A DNA stretch of 64,000 nucleotides. Source: Gnetum montanum. Lineage: Eukaryota; Streptophyta; Gnetopsida; Gnetales; Gnetaceae. The DNA is taken from NCBI GenBank assembly GCA_015680685.1, contig MNCI01004788.1, positions 62,001 through 126,000 of the forward strand, given 5' to 3'. A program made the translations under genes and the position numbers. Position 1 is the stretch's first letter; the number at the start of each line of letters is the position of its first letter. The notes under the pieces are model-generated. The model searched no databases. It was not told the origin of the DNA and saw only the letters and a list, made by a program, of their open reading frames with translations. Below are positions 31,568 through 44,126 of the stretch, in pieces.

Positions 31568-34255
31568 TGTTACATCCCATCTAAAGACATTAGGTATGGC
31601 TATATGCTTATGATTTATACATTACATGTGGAGTCCTGGTGGGTGTTCAAGGATAATTTAATGTAATATAAATGTATTTTATATGTTATGAGGCTTCATA
31701 TTTATGTTATGATTATGATGTCTTTACATGCTTAATTAACATGATTATGTACACTAGCCCTGTGTGATGTGCTAGACAAGGGAGGTTGCTAGCATGGGTG
31801 TTAGACTGGGGTATAAGAGCACCTATCCGATATGTCTTTATGCTTTGTGTGTGATTTTGCTATGTAGGAATTTGTACTATAGCACTATGTTGCATGATGT
31901 TCAGGTGTGGTTTTGGCATGTAAATGTGTAGTGCGTATGATAAGGATTTCATAGGTTCAAATGGATTTTGATTTGGAGTACCAGTGTGTTTGCTACACAT
32001 GATTAAAGTTTATGGCATTAGTTGTGGAGGAAAAAAATAAATATAAATTATGAAAATTTTTCATTAAAAAAGAATAAATAATTTAAAAAGAAAAGAAAAG
32101 GGAAAGTGAACTCACATCATGTGAGAAAAGTAAATAATTAGCTTTTGTTTGTTTTATATAAAGCATAAAGTGCAAGTATAGGTTTTATGTTTGTTTTTTT
32201 TTTACCCACCACCTCATCATCACTTGCCATAGAAATTGGGTTTTGGATTTCTATTTCTTCTTGTTTGTATTAACAAAAATGCAGAGGAGCTTGTTCTTTT
32301 AGCTTTCTTTCTTCTCTCTTCTTTTATTTCACATTTCTATGAATTCTTAGCTTTGTGGAAAGTTTTTTCATTCTTTAAACTTGGATTTGGGATTGTTGTA
32401 GTCATATCTACATGGGTGCGGAACTTGTTGGAAGAAAAATAGAGTCCTACCATATTTTTAAGAGCCTTCTACTTGTTTCTTCCATTCTACCCAACAATTG
32501 TAATTGGTGGGTTGTCTTTACCTTTTCCCTATATTTTTATGCTAGATTAGTGTATATGATTATGTGATGTGGGCATGCGAGGTAGATAGCTTAAAGATTA
32601 AACTTCAACATGTTATTTTTTCTATTTCCTAAAATTATTTGATTTTGGTTAAAAATTGTGTATTAATATATATGTAATGTATGGTATGATGTGGACTTGT
32701 AGAATATGATATGTAACATTGATGAGACTCATATGATTGGAATATGATATTTGTGAGGCCTATTGGGGTGCAAGAATTTTTGGGTGTTCCAATCCTTCTT
32801 GGTGGTAATTATATATTTTTTAAATATTATTTTATTAATCACACTTTAAACATGCATAACTTTGCTTCCAAGAGTCCAATTTAGGTAGAATTAGTGTTGT
32901 TGGGATCATTTTGGAAGCACTTTCTAATGGTTGAATTAGTTTTATCTTTGGGCATATATCATTTTGAAGGTTATTATAGTGGTCATTTGTATGGAAGTAC
33001 ATGTCATTTTAAAAATATGGCATTGTTTTGTTATATTGAGCTATTGATGTTGTTTTGTCGAATCATGATATTATTTTCATGAAATGACTATAACTATTAA
33101 GGATGGATATTTGTGGTTATGTTTGTTTGGGTATGTTGTTCTTATGATGTGTTGGCTTAAGTTAACCAAAATGTGTACATGCTTTCATGATGATGCTTGG
33201 GATGGTCGTTGGTGGGTGGTGCTAGCATGAGGATGTGGATCGATTGGTGATGAGGCACCCTAGAGATAGTATGAATTGACCTTCCACTATGATGCATCGG
33301 CAAGGCTCCTATCTTACGCCTTATCCTGAGAGTGGAAGAGGGTAGGTGTGTTCGTCCCCATGGATAATACATGACATAGGTGTGTTTGTTCCTATCGCCA
33401 ATCCTCTAGAAGGCTAGTGGTTGTGGGTCACAAGTTGACAAACCCTAGCACCAGTTGGATAAATAAAAGACCTATAGACAATGGATGTTATGAGTACTCA
33501 TGGAAATGTTTCACATGCTACACTAAGCATGAATATGCTAGTGACCACATGGACTATGTATATGATAGTTTCAGTTTGTGAGTTATATTGTTGATAATAT
33601 GTGTTCGAATTGGATTATAATTGTCTGGATCATGGATTTTTTTAATGGTATATTGTGGGTATGATGACATGAGCATGATAGATGATGTTAGACCATGGAA
33701 CTATCTATGATTGTATGATAGTTTGTTAGCATTATGGGTGATATGGTGTGTGTGTTACTTTGAACATGCGTAAGACTAACAATTGTTGTAGGTTGTCTTG
33801 TATCATACTCCTCTCCTCTAGTGTAACACTTGTCGACCATCTAGCAAGAGAAGTGTAAAGGCTTCCCACTGAGTTGTTTATTAACTTTATTTAAATTATA
33901 GGTGAATGGTGCAAGAGCCTAGATAAGCATAAAGAGGGAGAGTAGAGGAGCAAAAAATCTTTAGTGCTTGGTTAATGTATATTTCATGTACAGTAGTATG
34001 GACTATGTATCATTGTATGAAACTCTCTGTACTCTTATATATACAATGATGGTTTTTATTTGTTTTTTTTTTCATATTTTAATAGAATGAATTGAAGTGG
34101 ATGTTTAGTTTTTGGTGTGCTATGAAATTTCTATGTAGTTTGGCCATTCTTAATATCATGTATTCTACACATTATGGTTCTTAGTTATCATGCTTCCATT
34201 CTAAGATTACTTGATCCTAGGCATCACCTTTCCCTTACTAGGGTAGGGTGTTATA
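31568..34255 (+). mobile_element. 3' LTR of element C
   Basis: 2688 bp, starts TGTTACATCCC and ends GGGTGTTATA (the last CA has become TA), then ATGTT. It pairs with 9214-9297 plus 25835-27549. The extra 870 bp (32750-33610) are flanked by ATTGGA on both sides, and the 5' LTR has a single ATTGGA at that place (26935 area). Open stretches at 32236, 32894 and 33157 are not conserved and are not genes. Confidence 0.85.
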
Positions 34256-34292
34256 ATGTTCCATCACACTAGGCAATCCTCATCTATCTCAA

Positions 34293-34500
34293 TTAGCATC
34301 AGAGCCATCAGAGACATTTTTAACCAAGAATCAACTTGATATAACCGATTCAATATTGAAGCATAAATTAAGTGACACATTTACTTTGGGTTCAACTAAG
34401 CTTAATTTTTGAGGTAATTGTACTTATGTCATATTGGAGAGAGAGCATTTTAGAAGGGACTTCAATAAGAAGATAGTATGGTTTATAAATATTTTTTGAG
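34293..34500 (+). other. Possible primer site and start of a decayed retrotransposon
   Basis: GCATCAGAGCC at 34297-34307 resembles the tRNA-iMet primer site TGGTATCAGAGCC. The following sequence can be read as FLTKNQLDITDSILKHKLSD with later KLNF-GN-TY, reminiscent of copia gag starts. The expected LTR on the left was not recognised. Weak. Confidence 0.2.
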
Positions 34501-35800
34501 TTTGAACTTGAAGAACATGCTAAAAGCTAAAGATTAATTGGTAATGCCCAAGGATGCAACTAAAAATGGCACTATTTATGATGATGAAGAGGTTCATAAA
34601 ATGTTGCAACCATTTAGGTGATGAAAGCATTATTTGTCATTATAAAAGACCTTGCAATATCTTCATAACACAAGGATAATTTTATTAAGCAATCATTTTG
34701 GGTTGAGAATTCCCACACTAGCATATGTGTTGTTGAGAATTTTAGTGGCTAATGTTTTAAACTCTAAATGACTAAATATTTTTAAAATATTACAAAAAAA
34801 AAATATTAATTCATTTTCAAACCAAAAAGAAAAAAGAAACTTATCTAGCATAAACAATGTGTTTTGATTAATGACTCAACTTTGAAATAAATTTAATGTT
34901 ATGTAAATATACTATGAATGTTGAAGCTATAGATAATTTTAAGGAGAAATACTATCTGAAACTATAGTAGGGGTTTTAGCTTGTTAAATGATCAACAAAG
35001 TTTGAAGAAAACTTGGTAAGTATACCAATATCTTTTTTAAACATTAAAAGTGCTTGCATATGACCAATATAATGTTGCATGGTCAATAAACTATTGTTAT
35101 TTATAAGCAAGTAAAATTCTTACAAAGTGGACAGTTTTGAAAGCTTGCTGAAGAAATCAAAAATTTGTCTCAAAGAAAATTATGGCTAACATTCCTACAT
35201 TTGTTGCAAAAATATTTTAGCAAGCATCTTATACATAACAAGAGATAACGTAATTTTGAGGCACAAAAACTCACAAGTAGCTCAGTGAATTCATAGCTGC
35301 TATTGAATAAGTTTGCTGCTAAGATTATTTCCATCAAGGTTTTTGCAGAATGTACATCTTATAGTTGCAGTTATGTCTCTTTATCCATAAATACATATGA
35401 AAGACAAAAAATCACTAGTTAACGCAAGAAGGAATATACATACAAATATCTGACATGTTGAGGAAGTTGATCTAGGATTGAGTCCTAAATGTTATTATCA
35501 TTCATGTCTTTGTACCTCAAATTGAAATCAGAGGTTCAAATTACAGCTCAAATAGAAAATATAGGATTTAGTTATAAAAAATGAAAAATAAATACATAAT
35601 AGCCTTATAGTGCCTTTAATGAGGAAAGCTTATCTAGTTGGGAGCCCATTGTTCCTTTCAGCCCTAATCGGCATACCCACAAAGAATATGAAATTAACAC
35701 TTCACTGACATACTAACAAGCAACGTAGTTCCATGGATACAACTATAAATGGAAATATGGTGAAAACATATAAAGAAATATATCAAATAATACATTTTAG
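34501..35800. other. AT-rich host DNA without recognised genes
   Basis: About 1.3 kb with no supported ORF, repeat or RNA gene on either strand. Confidence 0.4.
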
Positions 35801-35810
35801 TTACTCTTCT

Positions 35811-35943
35811 TTTATAACAATGTATTCCTCTCCATAACTGAGAATAATGGGGCTACCAGCACTAGTATGCCACTTGGTAAGTTGTGATGGTGAATTCAAA
35901 CTCTTGAATAGATTTTCCAATTCTTTAACCACACAAAAGAACC
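35811..35943 (-). pseudogene. Candidate terminal exon of an unknown host gene
   Basis: On the minus strand a pyrimidine-rich acceptor (taatattttcattttttag) is followed by an uninterrupted frame to a TAA at 35811: FFCVVKELENLFKSL, then SPSQLTKWHTSAGSP and IILSYGEEYIVIKEE. Amino-acid composition is that of a real protein rather than of translated intergenic AT-rich DNA. The protein was not recognised. Upstream exons would lie at higher coordinates; element D is inserted 700 bp away, so the gene may be cut by it. It could still be chance. Confidence 0.35.
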
Positions 35944-35949
35944 CTAAAA

Positions 35950-36639
35950 AATGAAAATATTAAATTAGGAAAAAAGTGAAGAATGAAGGGTTAATAAGAA
36001 AAAATTAATGTATAGAAATAAACATAATATTTCCTCTATCAACATGCAAAATGATACAAAAGGAGGGTTAGCTTTAGGTTAGTAGTTGACTATAAAACCC
36101 TACTAAATATCATAGATGAGGTTTTTTTTCAACTCTAATTCTTCATAGAGGGGAATGGGAAAGAGAACTTATGCAGGTGATCTTATTTTATTTAAAAAAG
36201 ACTAGGATGATTATAATGATGATGTTGGTTTATATGTTGTTTTGTTAGATCTTTATAAACAATTTTTTAAAAAAACTAGTTACCATAGATTGAGATCTTA
36301 GTTTTATTTAAACAAAAATAAAATCATGGATTTTATTTATAATATCCATATTCCTTATCATTCTAGCTATTCTCAAAGTATTAAAATTATGAATTCTACC
36401 AATATTAAAATTGTATAGGTAATACATCTTAAATAAACATTAACAACATACCTAAATTCAAACTCATCATTCAACCAAGCTAGCTTAAAACATTATAACC
36501 TCAAGATTCATGTTTTGGCAACTCTTCCATTGTTGCTTTGGGACATTAAATGTAGATTAACCATTTCTATTCTTGTTTCATTCTACCAATAGCTAGCTAT
36601 ACATATTTGCTAGTTCTATATTGGGACATTTATTAAAAT
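35950..36639. other. AT-rich host DNA left of element D
   Basis: No supported gene. A short plus-strand reading near 36147-36290 was considered and not accepted. Confidence 0.35.
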
Positions 36640-37623
36640 TAATGAGCGGTGAGGTACCACCTATGCCCAGCCATATGAATCACAAGTGTTCATGCATGAT
36701 TCAGTTAAATTCCATGGATGGGACTAGTTGTGGAATCTAGATCGTTATGCCCTAATCGTAGTTCATTATCTTTCCACTTGGACTAGTGATAGCTTTGTCA
36801 CATATGGTTTAGTCTAGAGTGAGGCATATGATTCTTGATGTTGTTTTAGCCTTGTGCTACTCCTAACAATAATAAAGAAATCATTTACCTAATCTAATTA
36901 ACAATATAAAGATAAAGTCTAAACTAGCCTACAGGTGATGAGTGTCCATTCCCAGCTTGTTGTACATGTGTTAAACTCACATATCCACTACTGGGATTAC
37001 TAAGCACTATGCTACTAGGTGAACCAAGTAATAATGCCACTAGGATTACCAAGTGAATGTGTGTTTACACTCGAAACTAGTCACACTCATTCCACCAATT
37101 CATTAACATGCATGGAAATGTAAATATTAACTAAATACATGGAATATAAATTCCATTAAAAGTATATTTAATTTAATTCAAAGTGTTGCAATGAATAAGT
37201 ATCAATCTCAATCTTATTACTATTCATGAAATGTGTTCAAGTACATTGCCACTCAAATAAGACATCATACAACTAACTTAAATCCACACTACAAGCACTC
37301 ACTAACTATTCTCTGAGATTACGAAATACAACTATTAGAGTTTGGCTATTCTTTTTACAAAAGAATGGTAGGAGCACATGTATTTATAGGCAAAAATAGA
37401 CACTGTGTCGATGGGACCATGTCAATGCAATAGATTGCATCGATGAGGCCACATTGACAAAACCTAGTTGACGCAATAGACCATGTCGATAGGGCTAATA
37501 TATTGGAACTAAAAAATAAATAAATTTTTTTTAGATATGCACATTATTTTGATCAATTACTATTAGTTACCATGATGTTCAAAAATAGGATGTTAGAAAA
37601 ATTTCAAAATTTCAAAGTGGACA
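36640..37623 (-). mobile_element. 3' LTR of element D
   Basis: 984 bp; plus-strand left end TAATGAGCGGTGAGGTAC corresponds to TGATGAGTGGCGAGGTAC of element E. A minus-strand TATA box (TATAAATA) is at 37381-37388. Ends CAAAGTGGACA, followed on the plus strand by the complement of the polypurine tract. Confidence 0.7.
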
Positions 37624-39799
37624 TTGCTAGCCCCCATGATTAATAAGCATACCTTAGGAAGCACACAAGTTTTCAAACAATTGAAACCAAAGGTCTAACT
37701 TAGAAGATCACCAAGAAATATTGAACTTGAAGGATATTTTAACAAAAAAATAGGAAAAAGTGAAAAAGAAATTGAAAGTGATGAGAAGTAGTCCTAAAAT
37801 TATGCATAAATTTAGAAAAATTTTCATTGATGTTCTAAAAGATGTGAAGGTTAGTTCAAAGCCATGATCAACAAAATTTATGCAAGTGGGTCCTCCCCAA
37901 AGTAGGCTCCTACCATAATGTTCTTACATAACCACTTTTCTAGATATTTGTGGGCATTCAAGAAATTAAATGTAGACCATGCCTTTGTTCCAACAACACA
38001 CAACTACTATGGTTGGGATGTTTTACTATACTACATGAAACCAAAAGGCTCATTATTGCATGCAGTAGTGAGGTGAATAATGGGATGAAAAGGAATTGCA
38101 AAGATAAGGATGTAAGGTACTTGACCATGTCCACAATAGGTTTTTGTGAAAAATGTGATTAAAATGATCAACATACCTATCTCTCCAAGTTCAGACTAAG
38201 TCCATACCATAAATAGTAACCTTGCATTGATGTGTTTCTTCCTATTGACCACCATGATTCCACAACCACCTCTAAGAATAATCATCACTCCAAAACGAGA
38301 AGAATGAGGAAAGGGCCTTAGTTAGAGGGGCACCTTCAGGCATGGGTAACATGTCATTCTAGCCTCATATCCAATCGTTGTAGCCCATTATTGTGTCTAA
38401 GGGGTGTGTTTTAAATTTCCATTATTATTATTATTATTATTATTTTCTTTTTTCTATTTTTGTTTATTTTTTAAAAATATATGGGAACCACACCAAGCAA
38501 AGAGTTTTAGCTTCCTATTATTGGTCAATGGAGGAGTAATGATACATTCCAAGAGGAGTCATAAATCACATAAATGAAGACAAAAAGAAAACACAACAAG
38601 TCCCCTTGAGATCATACCCTTACCATCCCCGCTTGGTCATTCCCTCTTTCTTCAAGGTACAATGATCATTGATTAATTTTAGTTTTATGAAATAAGAACC
38701 AAATTATTTCTATGAAAAAGACCTTTTATTTAGAGAACTGGAGGGATGGATGAGGTGGTCTCGCTACTTTACACAATTACTTACCCAATCAGCTTGATAG
38801 TATAGCACAAAAACCCAACACATAGCATTGATTTTTGCATCATGACTTGGCAATATTATTAACAAAAATATAAAATACATTCATAAAATATAAAGGAAAT
38901 GACTCAAGAAAAGAGAAAAATATAAAGAAAATAAAAATATTAAGAAATGGAAAACATATTAAGCATTAGAAAATTTTGAAAGAAATAGGAAAATGATAAG
39001 AAATTGTAAAACTAAAAAGGTAAAAAACACTTATTACTTCTTGAACCAAGATAGAGCATCTCTCCCTTGACTAATCTTATGGCTACACATTCAGGAGATG
39101 GACTACACAATTCCCTAGTTATACACCATCGGTTTCCCATCTATCACTATTACTGATTTAATTAATCATGTGGTAGCACATCTAACATTGGTGATAGTCT
39201 TGTTTGGATCATTCAAAGATATATCTTCATCTGGACTTAAAGGTATTTCCATTTTGGGAGATCCATATGTGTTTGCTTCTTCTTCCTGATTTTCTATTTT
39301 AATTCCTGGGTCTTCGTGTTTAATATCCTTTTTTGGTGTATAATTAGAGTTTAATATACATATGTATAAGTCCTTTTTTTAGTCCATTTTCTAAATTTTA
39401 GAACTAATAAATTGAACAATTTTCTCCATGCATCTTTGAAACAATTTTATATTCTCATTTTCAAGCCACTAGATGTCTTCTTGTTCAGTGGCTACTATGT
39501 AAGCTAGTTTTTGCTCATACACTTGCTCCTTATTTGTGTTGTGGATTGTATTAATATTTTTAATTTCTAGCCCACAACTACATCCTTTACTATTAATAGT
39601 GATGCATGGATTCTTCTATCTCTCCATAATGCTAGGATCATCACTTCTATTATGTGTTGGAGTAACGATGGATGTTAATCTTTATGTAGGATTAGAGGGC
39701 ATTGGTTGTGAAAGAAAGGGTGTTGCACTTGATTAGCATTGTGCTAGTTTAGATGAATTAGTAGGTCCATAAGTGTTGCACTTATGCATGGAAACCATT
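37624..39799 (-). other. Polypurine tract and 3' non-coding region, element D
   Basis: The tract reads AATCATGGGGGCTAG on the minus strand (37627-37641). The region to about 38400 matches E (57600-58160) and G (62060-62570) and, reversed, A and F. It has an (ATT)n microsatellite at 38421-38446. No ORF is supported; 37950-38162 is not a gene. Confidence 0.55.
38421..38446. repeat. (ATT)n microsatellite
   Basis: About eight ATT units in a row within the 3' non-coding region of element D. Confidence 0.85.
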
Positions 39800-41958
39800 T
39801 TAAAGAAAGGGTGTTTATGAGATTAAGGTGGTGATCTATTGGCATTATCATTTTTGTGTATGTTCACAGCACAAGTGGCATTCTCTCATTAATGTCATGA
39901 TGCTAAACCTTCCTATGTTGTTGGTGGTGACATATGGTGAAGGGAAGTATGAGAATATTTTGGATATGATGAAGGATGAGGGGTGTGAGGTGGTGATCCT
40001 TTAGAAGATGTCATGCCACAATGATATTCAGGAGAGTGATAGTAGTGATTTGAAGTAGAGGACATAGAACTAGTTGGAGAAACAGGTTGTTGAACACAAT
40101 ATCTGTATGATTTTGGCTGGTAGTAAGTGTAGGGATGGCTTGGTGATGGCTTCCCCCATGACTTTGGGCTTTGCCACTATGGTTGATGATGATGTTGAGG
40201 CTAGTAATAAGACCCCCTAGGATGGTATGATTGGTTGTAGGACTATTTATGATTAACATGTGTGAATGGTACTTTTCTAGGTATTTGCTTTTGTACAAAC
40301 TTTGGGATTCAATGCAAAAGCCCAATACTCATGTAGATGTAACATGATTGGGAATAGTCCTTCAAATGGTCATATAGGTAGATGTCACATCCATCATCTT
40401 CTTTGGTGGTTGAGTCTATAGCCTCTTCTTCTATAGCCATTTTTCCTACTTGGTGATAAGTGTTCCAAGCTATTTCTTGGTTATTCTTACTTTGTTTATT
40501 GTGATTGCCTAATTCATTTTGTGTTACCTTCTCCTCTATATTTTATACAAAAGTTATATCTTTTTCATTTATCCACTCTAAAAACCTATCTAGCCTTGCC
40601 TAGAGTTCATCAAGAGATTGTTGCAATGGCAAGGATTATTGTGAAATCACCTCATCAAGAGTTGCCTCTTTTTCCTCATCATAGATATGGACCCTCTTCT
40701 TTTGAAGAGTTGGGCCTTGATGTTATTTCTCAACATTCTCTCATTTACATAGTTCTCCTTCTTCTTTTACCATCTACCTAATTAGCCTTTGTACTTGATG
40801 GGCTTTTAATTTGTATAATTGACCTTGAGCATACATCCCAAGGGTCTCCCTTATTTCATTACAAATCCCATCTATGATGTGGAAAAGTTACTCTTTTTGA
40901 AAGAAATCATGATTAGGACATCTATGTGGTAGAAAATAGAATCTATCCAAGGCCACATCTATAGGTTCATGATTTTCTTGCTTCCACCTTTGGATTTGTT
41001 TTCTTAGGTTTGACACTCTTGCATAGGTTTGGTATTTTTCATTGAAAAGTTCTACCATTGTGAACCATTGGTGGATGGAACTTGGTTACAATGACATATA
41101 CCAACTTTTAGTGTTGTCTATTAGTATCCTAGGGAAGAGCTTAAGCTTTTGCATCTTATTTTTGATATTTTGCAAGGCACAAGCATCATGGAAAGCTTGT
41201 AAGTGATTTTGTTGATTAGAATCATAGCCTCCCATAAATTTAGGGATATTATTCATATCAAGACTTTTTATGCAACTTTCCATGTGATGCTTGTGGGGTA
41301 TCTTAACTGCCTCTATGATCTACATTAAGTTCTTAGTGGCTGACAAGGGTTCATTGTCATCAAGCATGCCATGATGAGAATTGCTATTTCTATTTGCCAA
41401 ATTGTGATGGTTCCATCTTTGTTCATTTTTAGGTCCTTGATTTTTCCTATGGTTTTAATTTTTACCCTTAGTTTGACCCCATAGTGGAGCTTTGACTCTA
41501 TACCTATGTTCATCTTTGTTAGAACTAGATGTTGTAGAAGAAGAGGAAGATGAGGAACTGGGAGGATTGCAATGGCTTCAATGGTATTCCCCATAGTCCC
41601 TTAATTTATCTTTTTCAAGTTTTGAGGAGGTCTTAGGCCTTCAGGCCTCCATTGTTCTAGGACTTACTTCATCTTCTCTAGGATTGTCTACCTTAGTTGA
41701 ATGTAGTCTTTCAGTGTTGTCAAGGTGGTCATGAACATATAAAAACCCTTGCATGAGGTTTATCACTCCGATCTTCTTCAACATATATCTCGTTAGTTCT
41801 CCAATGAATGCTCTCTCCATATGATGCATTATCACTTCATTGTGAAAGAGACATTGTTGTTGGTGTATGATGTGTGTGACTTATTTTTTTCAAAGATAGT
41901 TTGTTAATGCATTTACAATGATCATGTATGATATAACTAATCTTGATAACTAGCACCA
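39800..41958 (-). pseudogene. Gag and downstream linker, element D
   Basis: Minus-strand open pieces 41641-41835 (N-terminal, with HMERAFIGELTRYMLKKIG), 41325-41594, 41086-41283 (IKSLDMNNIPKFMGGYDS, HLQAFHDACALQN, KLKLFPRIL) and 40011-40325 (linker rich in His, Ser, Tyr and Pro). The gag core motif W-x-LFP-x-L-x2-x3-SWY is recognisable (LFPRILIDNTKSWYMSL). Stops and frameshifts break it in at least five places. Plus-strand ORFs at 39536 and 40521 are shadows. Confidence 0.7.
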
Positions 41959-41976
41959 TCCTCGATAACGACACTA
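41959..41976 (-). other. Primer-binding site, element D (tRNA-Asp type)
   Basis: Minus strand TAGTGTCGTTATCGAGGA, one base after the LTR. Close to TGGCGCCGTTGCCGGGGA, complementary to the 3' end of plant tRNA-Asp, with mutations that are mostly transitions. The same site type is used by Athila. Confidence 0.6.
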
Positions 41977-42329
41977 ATTTGAGGGACGAGGTACCCCCTA
42001 CGTCCAACCATATGAGTCACAAGCGTTCACGCATGGTCCGATCAAATTTCATTGATGGGACTAGTTATGGCATCTAGATTGTTATGCCTTGATCACAATT
42101 CACTATCTTCATGCTTGGACTAGTGGTAGCTTTGTCATGTATGGTTTAGTCCAGAGTGAGGCATATGATTCTTGATGTTGTTTCAGCCTTGTGCTACTCC
42201 TAACAATAATAAAGAAATCAATTACTTAATCTAATTAACAATATAAAAATAAATTCTAAACTAGCCTACGGGTGATGAGTGTTTGTTCCCATCTTGCCGT
42301 ACACATCCTAAACCCACATATCCACTATT

Positions 42330-42427
42330 GGGATTACCAAGCACTATGCTATTAGACGAACTAAGCAATAATGCTACTGGGATTACCAAGCACTATGCTA
42401 TTAGACGAACTAAGCAATAATGCTACT
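42330..42427. repeat. Exact 49-bp tandem duplication in LTR D
   Basis: Two identical 49-bp units (42330-42378 and 42379-42427), each starting GGGATTACCAAGCACTATGC and ending AATGCTACT. The 3' LTR has one copy (near 36992-37040). Identity of the two units against the divergence of the LTRs suggests that the duplication is recent. Confidence 0.9.
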
Positions 42428-42796
42428 GGGATTACCAGTGAATGCATGTTTACACTCAAAACTGGTTATGCTCATTCCACCAATTCATTAACATGCATAG
42501 AAACATAAATATTAGCTAAGTACATGGAATATAAATTGTATTAAAGTAAATTTAATCTAATTCAAAGTGCTATAATCAATAAGAATCAAGCTTGATCTTA
42601 TTGTCATTCATGGAATGTGTCCAAGTACATTACCACTTGAATAAGACATTGTACAACTAACTCAGATCCACACTACAGGCACTCATTGATTATTCTCTAA
42701 GATTACAAAATAAAACTACAAGAGTTTGTCTATCCTATTAACAAAATAATTCCTATACATGGCAAGAGCACACGTATTTATAGGCAAAAATATACA

Positions 42797-42935
42797 CTAC
42801 ATCGATGGGGCCACCTCGATGCAATAGACTATGTCAATGGGGCCACATCAACGAGGCCTAGTCAATGCAATAGATCGCATCAATGGGGCCTAGTCAATGC
42901 AATAGACCACATCAATGGAGCCTAGTTGATGTAGC
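42797..42935. repeat. Minisatellite of GATG/GCAATAGA units in LTR D
   Basis: Irregular repeats of TCGATGGGGCC, AGTCAATGCAATAGA and variants, about four to five units of 27-35 bp. A shorter version is in the 3' LTR (37402-37495). Lies just upstream of the TATA box on the plus map, so in the transcribed direction it is in U3. Confidence 0.65.
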
Positions 42936-43080
42936 TAATATATCAGGGCTAAGAGATTCGAGCCAAGATATCAAAGCTAAAATATTGAAACCAACCAAAA
43001 ATTGACCTTTTTTCAAATATCCCAGCTAACTAATGATCCATAAAAAATGGAGCTAATAATATGTCACACTTGATCCATTG

Positions 43081-44126
43081 TAACCAAGTTTAGTTTAGTT
43101 TTGGTTATTGATTGAAATAGAGACATTTTGAAACCAAAAAACTTTTCGTAAAAATTTCTTCGTTTGAAGCCCTGTATTTACCTTCATTGTTTCCCAAAAT
43201 ATTTTAGTTCCATTTCCTCTCCTTCTTCTCTCCTACATGAACACAAACAAAGTGATTTCAATGACAATAATGAAAAGGAAAGGAACTTTAGGGATTTTCA
43301 CAAAAATCACATGAATTTTCCATCCATTTTGCAGAGAGTAGAGCATCTAATTCCAAATAGCAACGACCAGCCAAGAAATTGAATTTTCAAAATTTGCCAA
43401 GGATTTGATATGACGATGTCCGAACAATCCACGAAGATGAAGCTATGTAGATGAACATTTGTCTCCTGTAGACGCAACTATTGCCGAAGTGGAAATGGAG
43501 AGTGGAATAGGAGTAGTTCTTTGTGTGCAGTCCATTTGAACCGAAAACAACAAGAAAATGGCATGATGGTTTGGCCATGGCTGTGGACTTGGAAAGTGCT
43601 TGCGAAAACCCTATCAATGATCTTCTTGGCAGAGAACAATCTAACAATCTAAGATCCAAACTAAATTAAATTGGATTTTGTATGTCACACTTCATTCGAT
43701 AAAATCATCGATATTCTAGTTAGGAAACCATGGTAAAGATAGTAAAAATTTAATACATAAAATGAAATTTTAAAAATAACCTAACTTCTAGTTACTTATT
43801 TTTTAATTTATATTTCCGAATGTTACAATGCTTAACTAATTTTTAAAGATGGTATATGTAGCAAACTGGAACAGTTAGTAGGTTAATTGGTATATGCACA
43901 TTGCATATGGTATTTCTTCATCAATTTAAGCTATATGTTGCAAACATAAATGGTTTGATTTAAACATGATATGGTAGGTCCATGGATAAATTGTGTTGGC
44001 TTATTAATGAAGCTTATGATTTTCTAAACATAACCTATTCATTTTTTGTAGGAGTAACTAATTAAGTAATATCATTATTATCTTATCTTGTCTTAATACA
44101 AAGGAGTTGACTAAATTAATTAAAAA
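43081..44126. other. Host DNA right of element D, no recognised gene
   Basis: Two open stretches (plus 43164-43382, 72 codons; minus 43387-43659, 90 codons) have no recognisable motif. GC content of 43160-43660 is a little higher than the surroundings, so a decayed exon is possible, but neither reading was supported. Confidence 0.35.

Larger units (their letters stand above)
9214..34255 (+). mobile_element. Element C: Del/Tekay-like chromovirus, interrupted by element B
   Basis: A complete LTR-to-LTR element on the plus strand, bounded by a perfect ATGTT duplication. Without the nested element B (9298-25834) it is about 8.5 kb: 5' LTR, a primer site resembling tRNA-iMet (27553), gag, protease, RT, RNase H, a gutted integrase with a chromodomain-like tail, polypurine tract and 3' LTR. 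Long LTRs, the tRNA-iMet-type primer site and the C-terminal YVEQPIEIVD ... ATWEVE pattern fit the Del/Tekay chromovirus lineage. Every domain is damaged by stops or lost active-site residues, so it is dead. Confidence 0.85.
36640..43080 (-). mobile_element. Element D: Athila-like element with gag but no pol
   Basis: Two LTRs (36640-37623 and 41978-43080) enclose 4.35 kb read on the minus strand: primer site, gag, Gln/Tyr/Pro-rich linker, conserved 3' non-coding blocks and polypurine tract. The gag shares LDMNNIPKFMGGYDS and WQKLKLFP-type motifs with A and F. No protease, RT, RNase H, integrase or extra ORF was found, so it is a non-autonomous derivative. A target duplication could not be identified; the right LTR edge is approximate. 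Confidence 0.7.
41978..43080 (-). mobile_element. 5' LTR of element D
   Basis: About 1.1 kb; the right edge is approximate (near GATCCATTG, compared with GGACATTG in the other LTR). TATA box on the minus strand at 42775-42782. It contains a 49-bp exact tandem duplication (42330-42427) and a GATG-rich minisatellite (42797-42935), both of which make it longer than the 3' LTR. Confidence 0.65.

Noticed and set aside
36147-36290. Short plus-strand reading starting MGKRTYAGDLILFKKD
   Set aside because: Stops after 16 codons; resumed reading has no recognisable motif.
36635-36639. AAAAT as target duplication of element D
   Set aside because: No matching copy could be fixed at the right edge because that LTR end is too diverged.
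43164-43659. Two ORFs of 72 and 90 codons on opposite strands
   Set aside because: No domain, no splice-supported extension; composition close to background.
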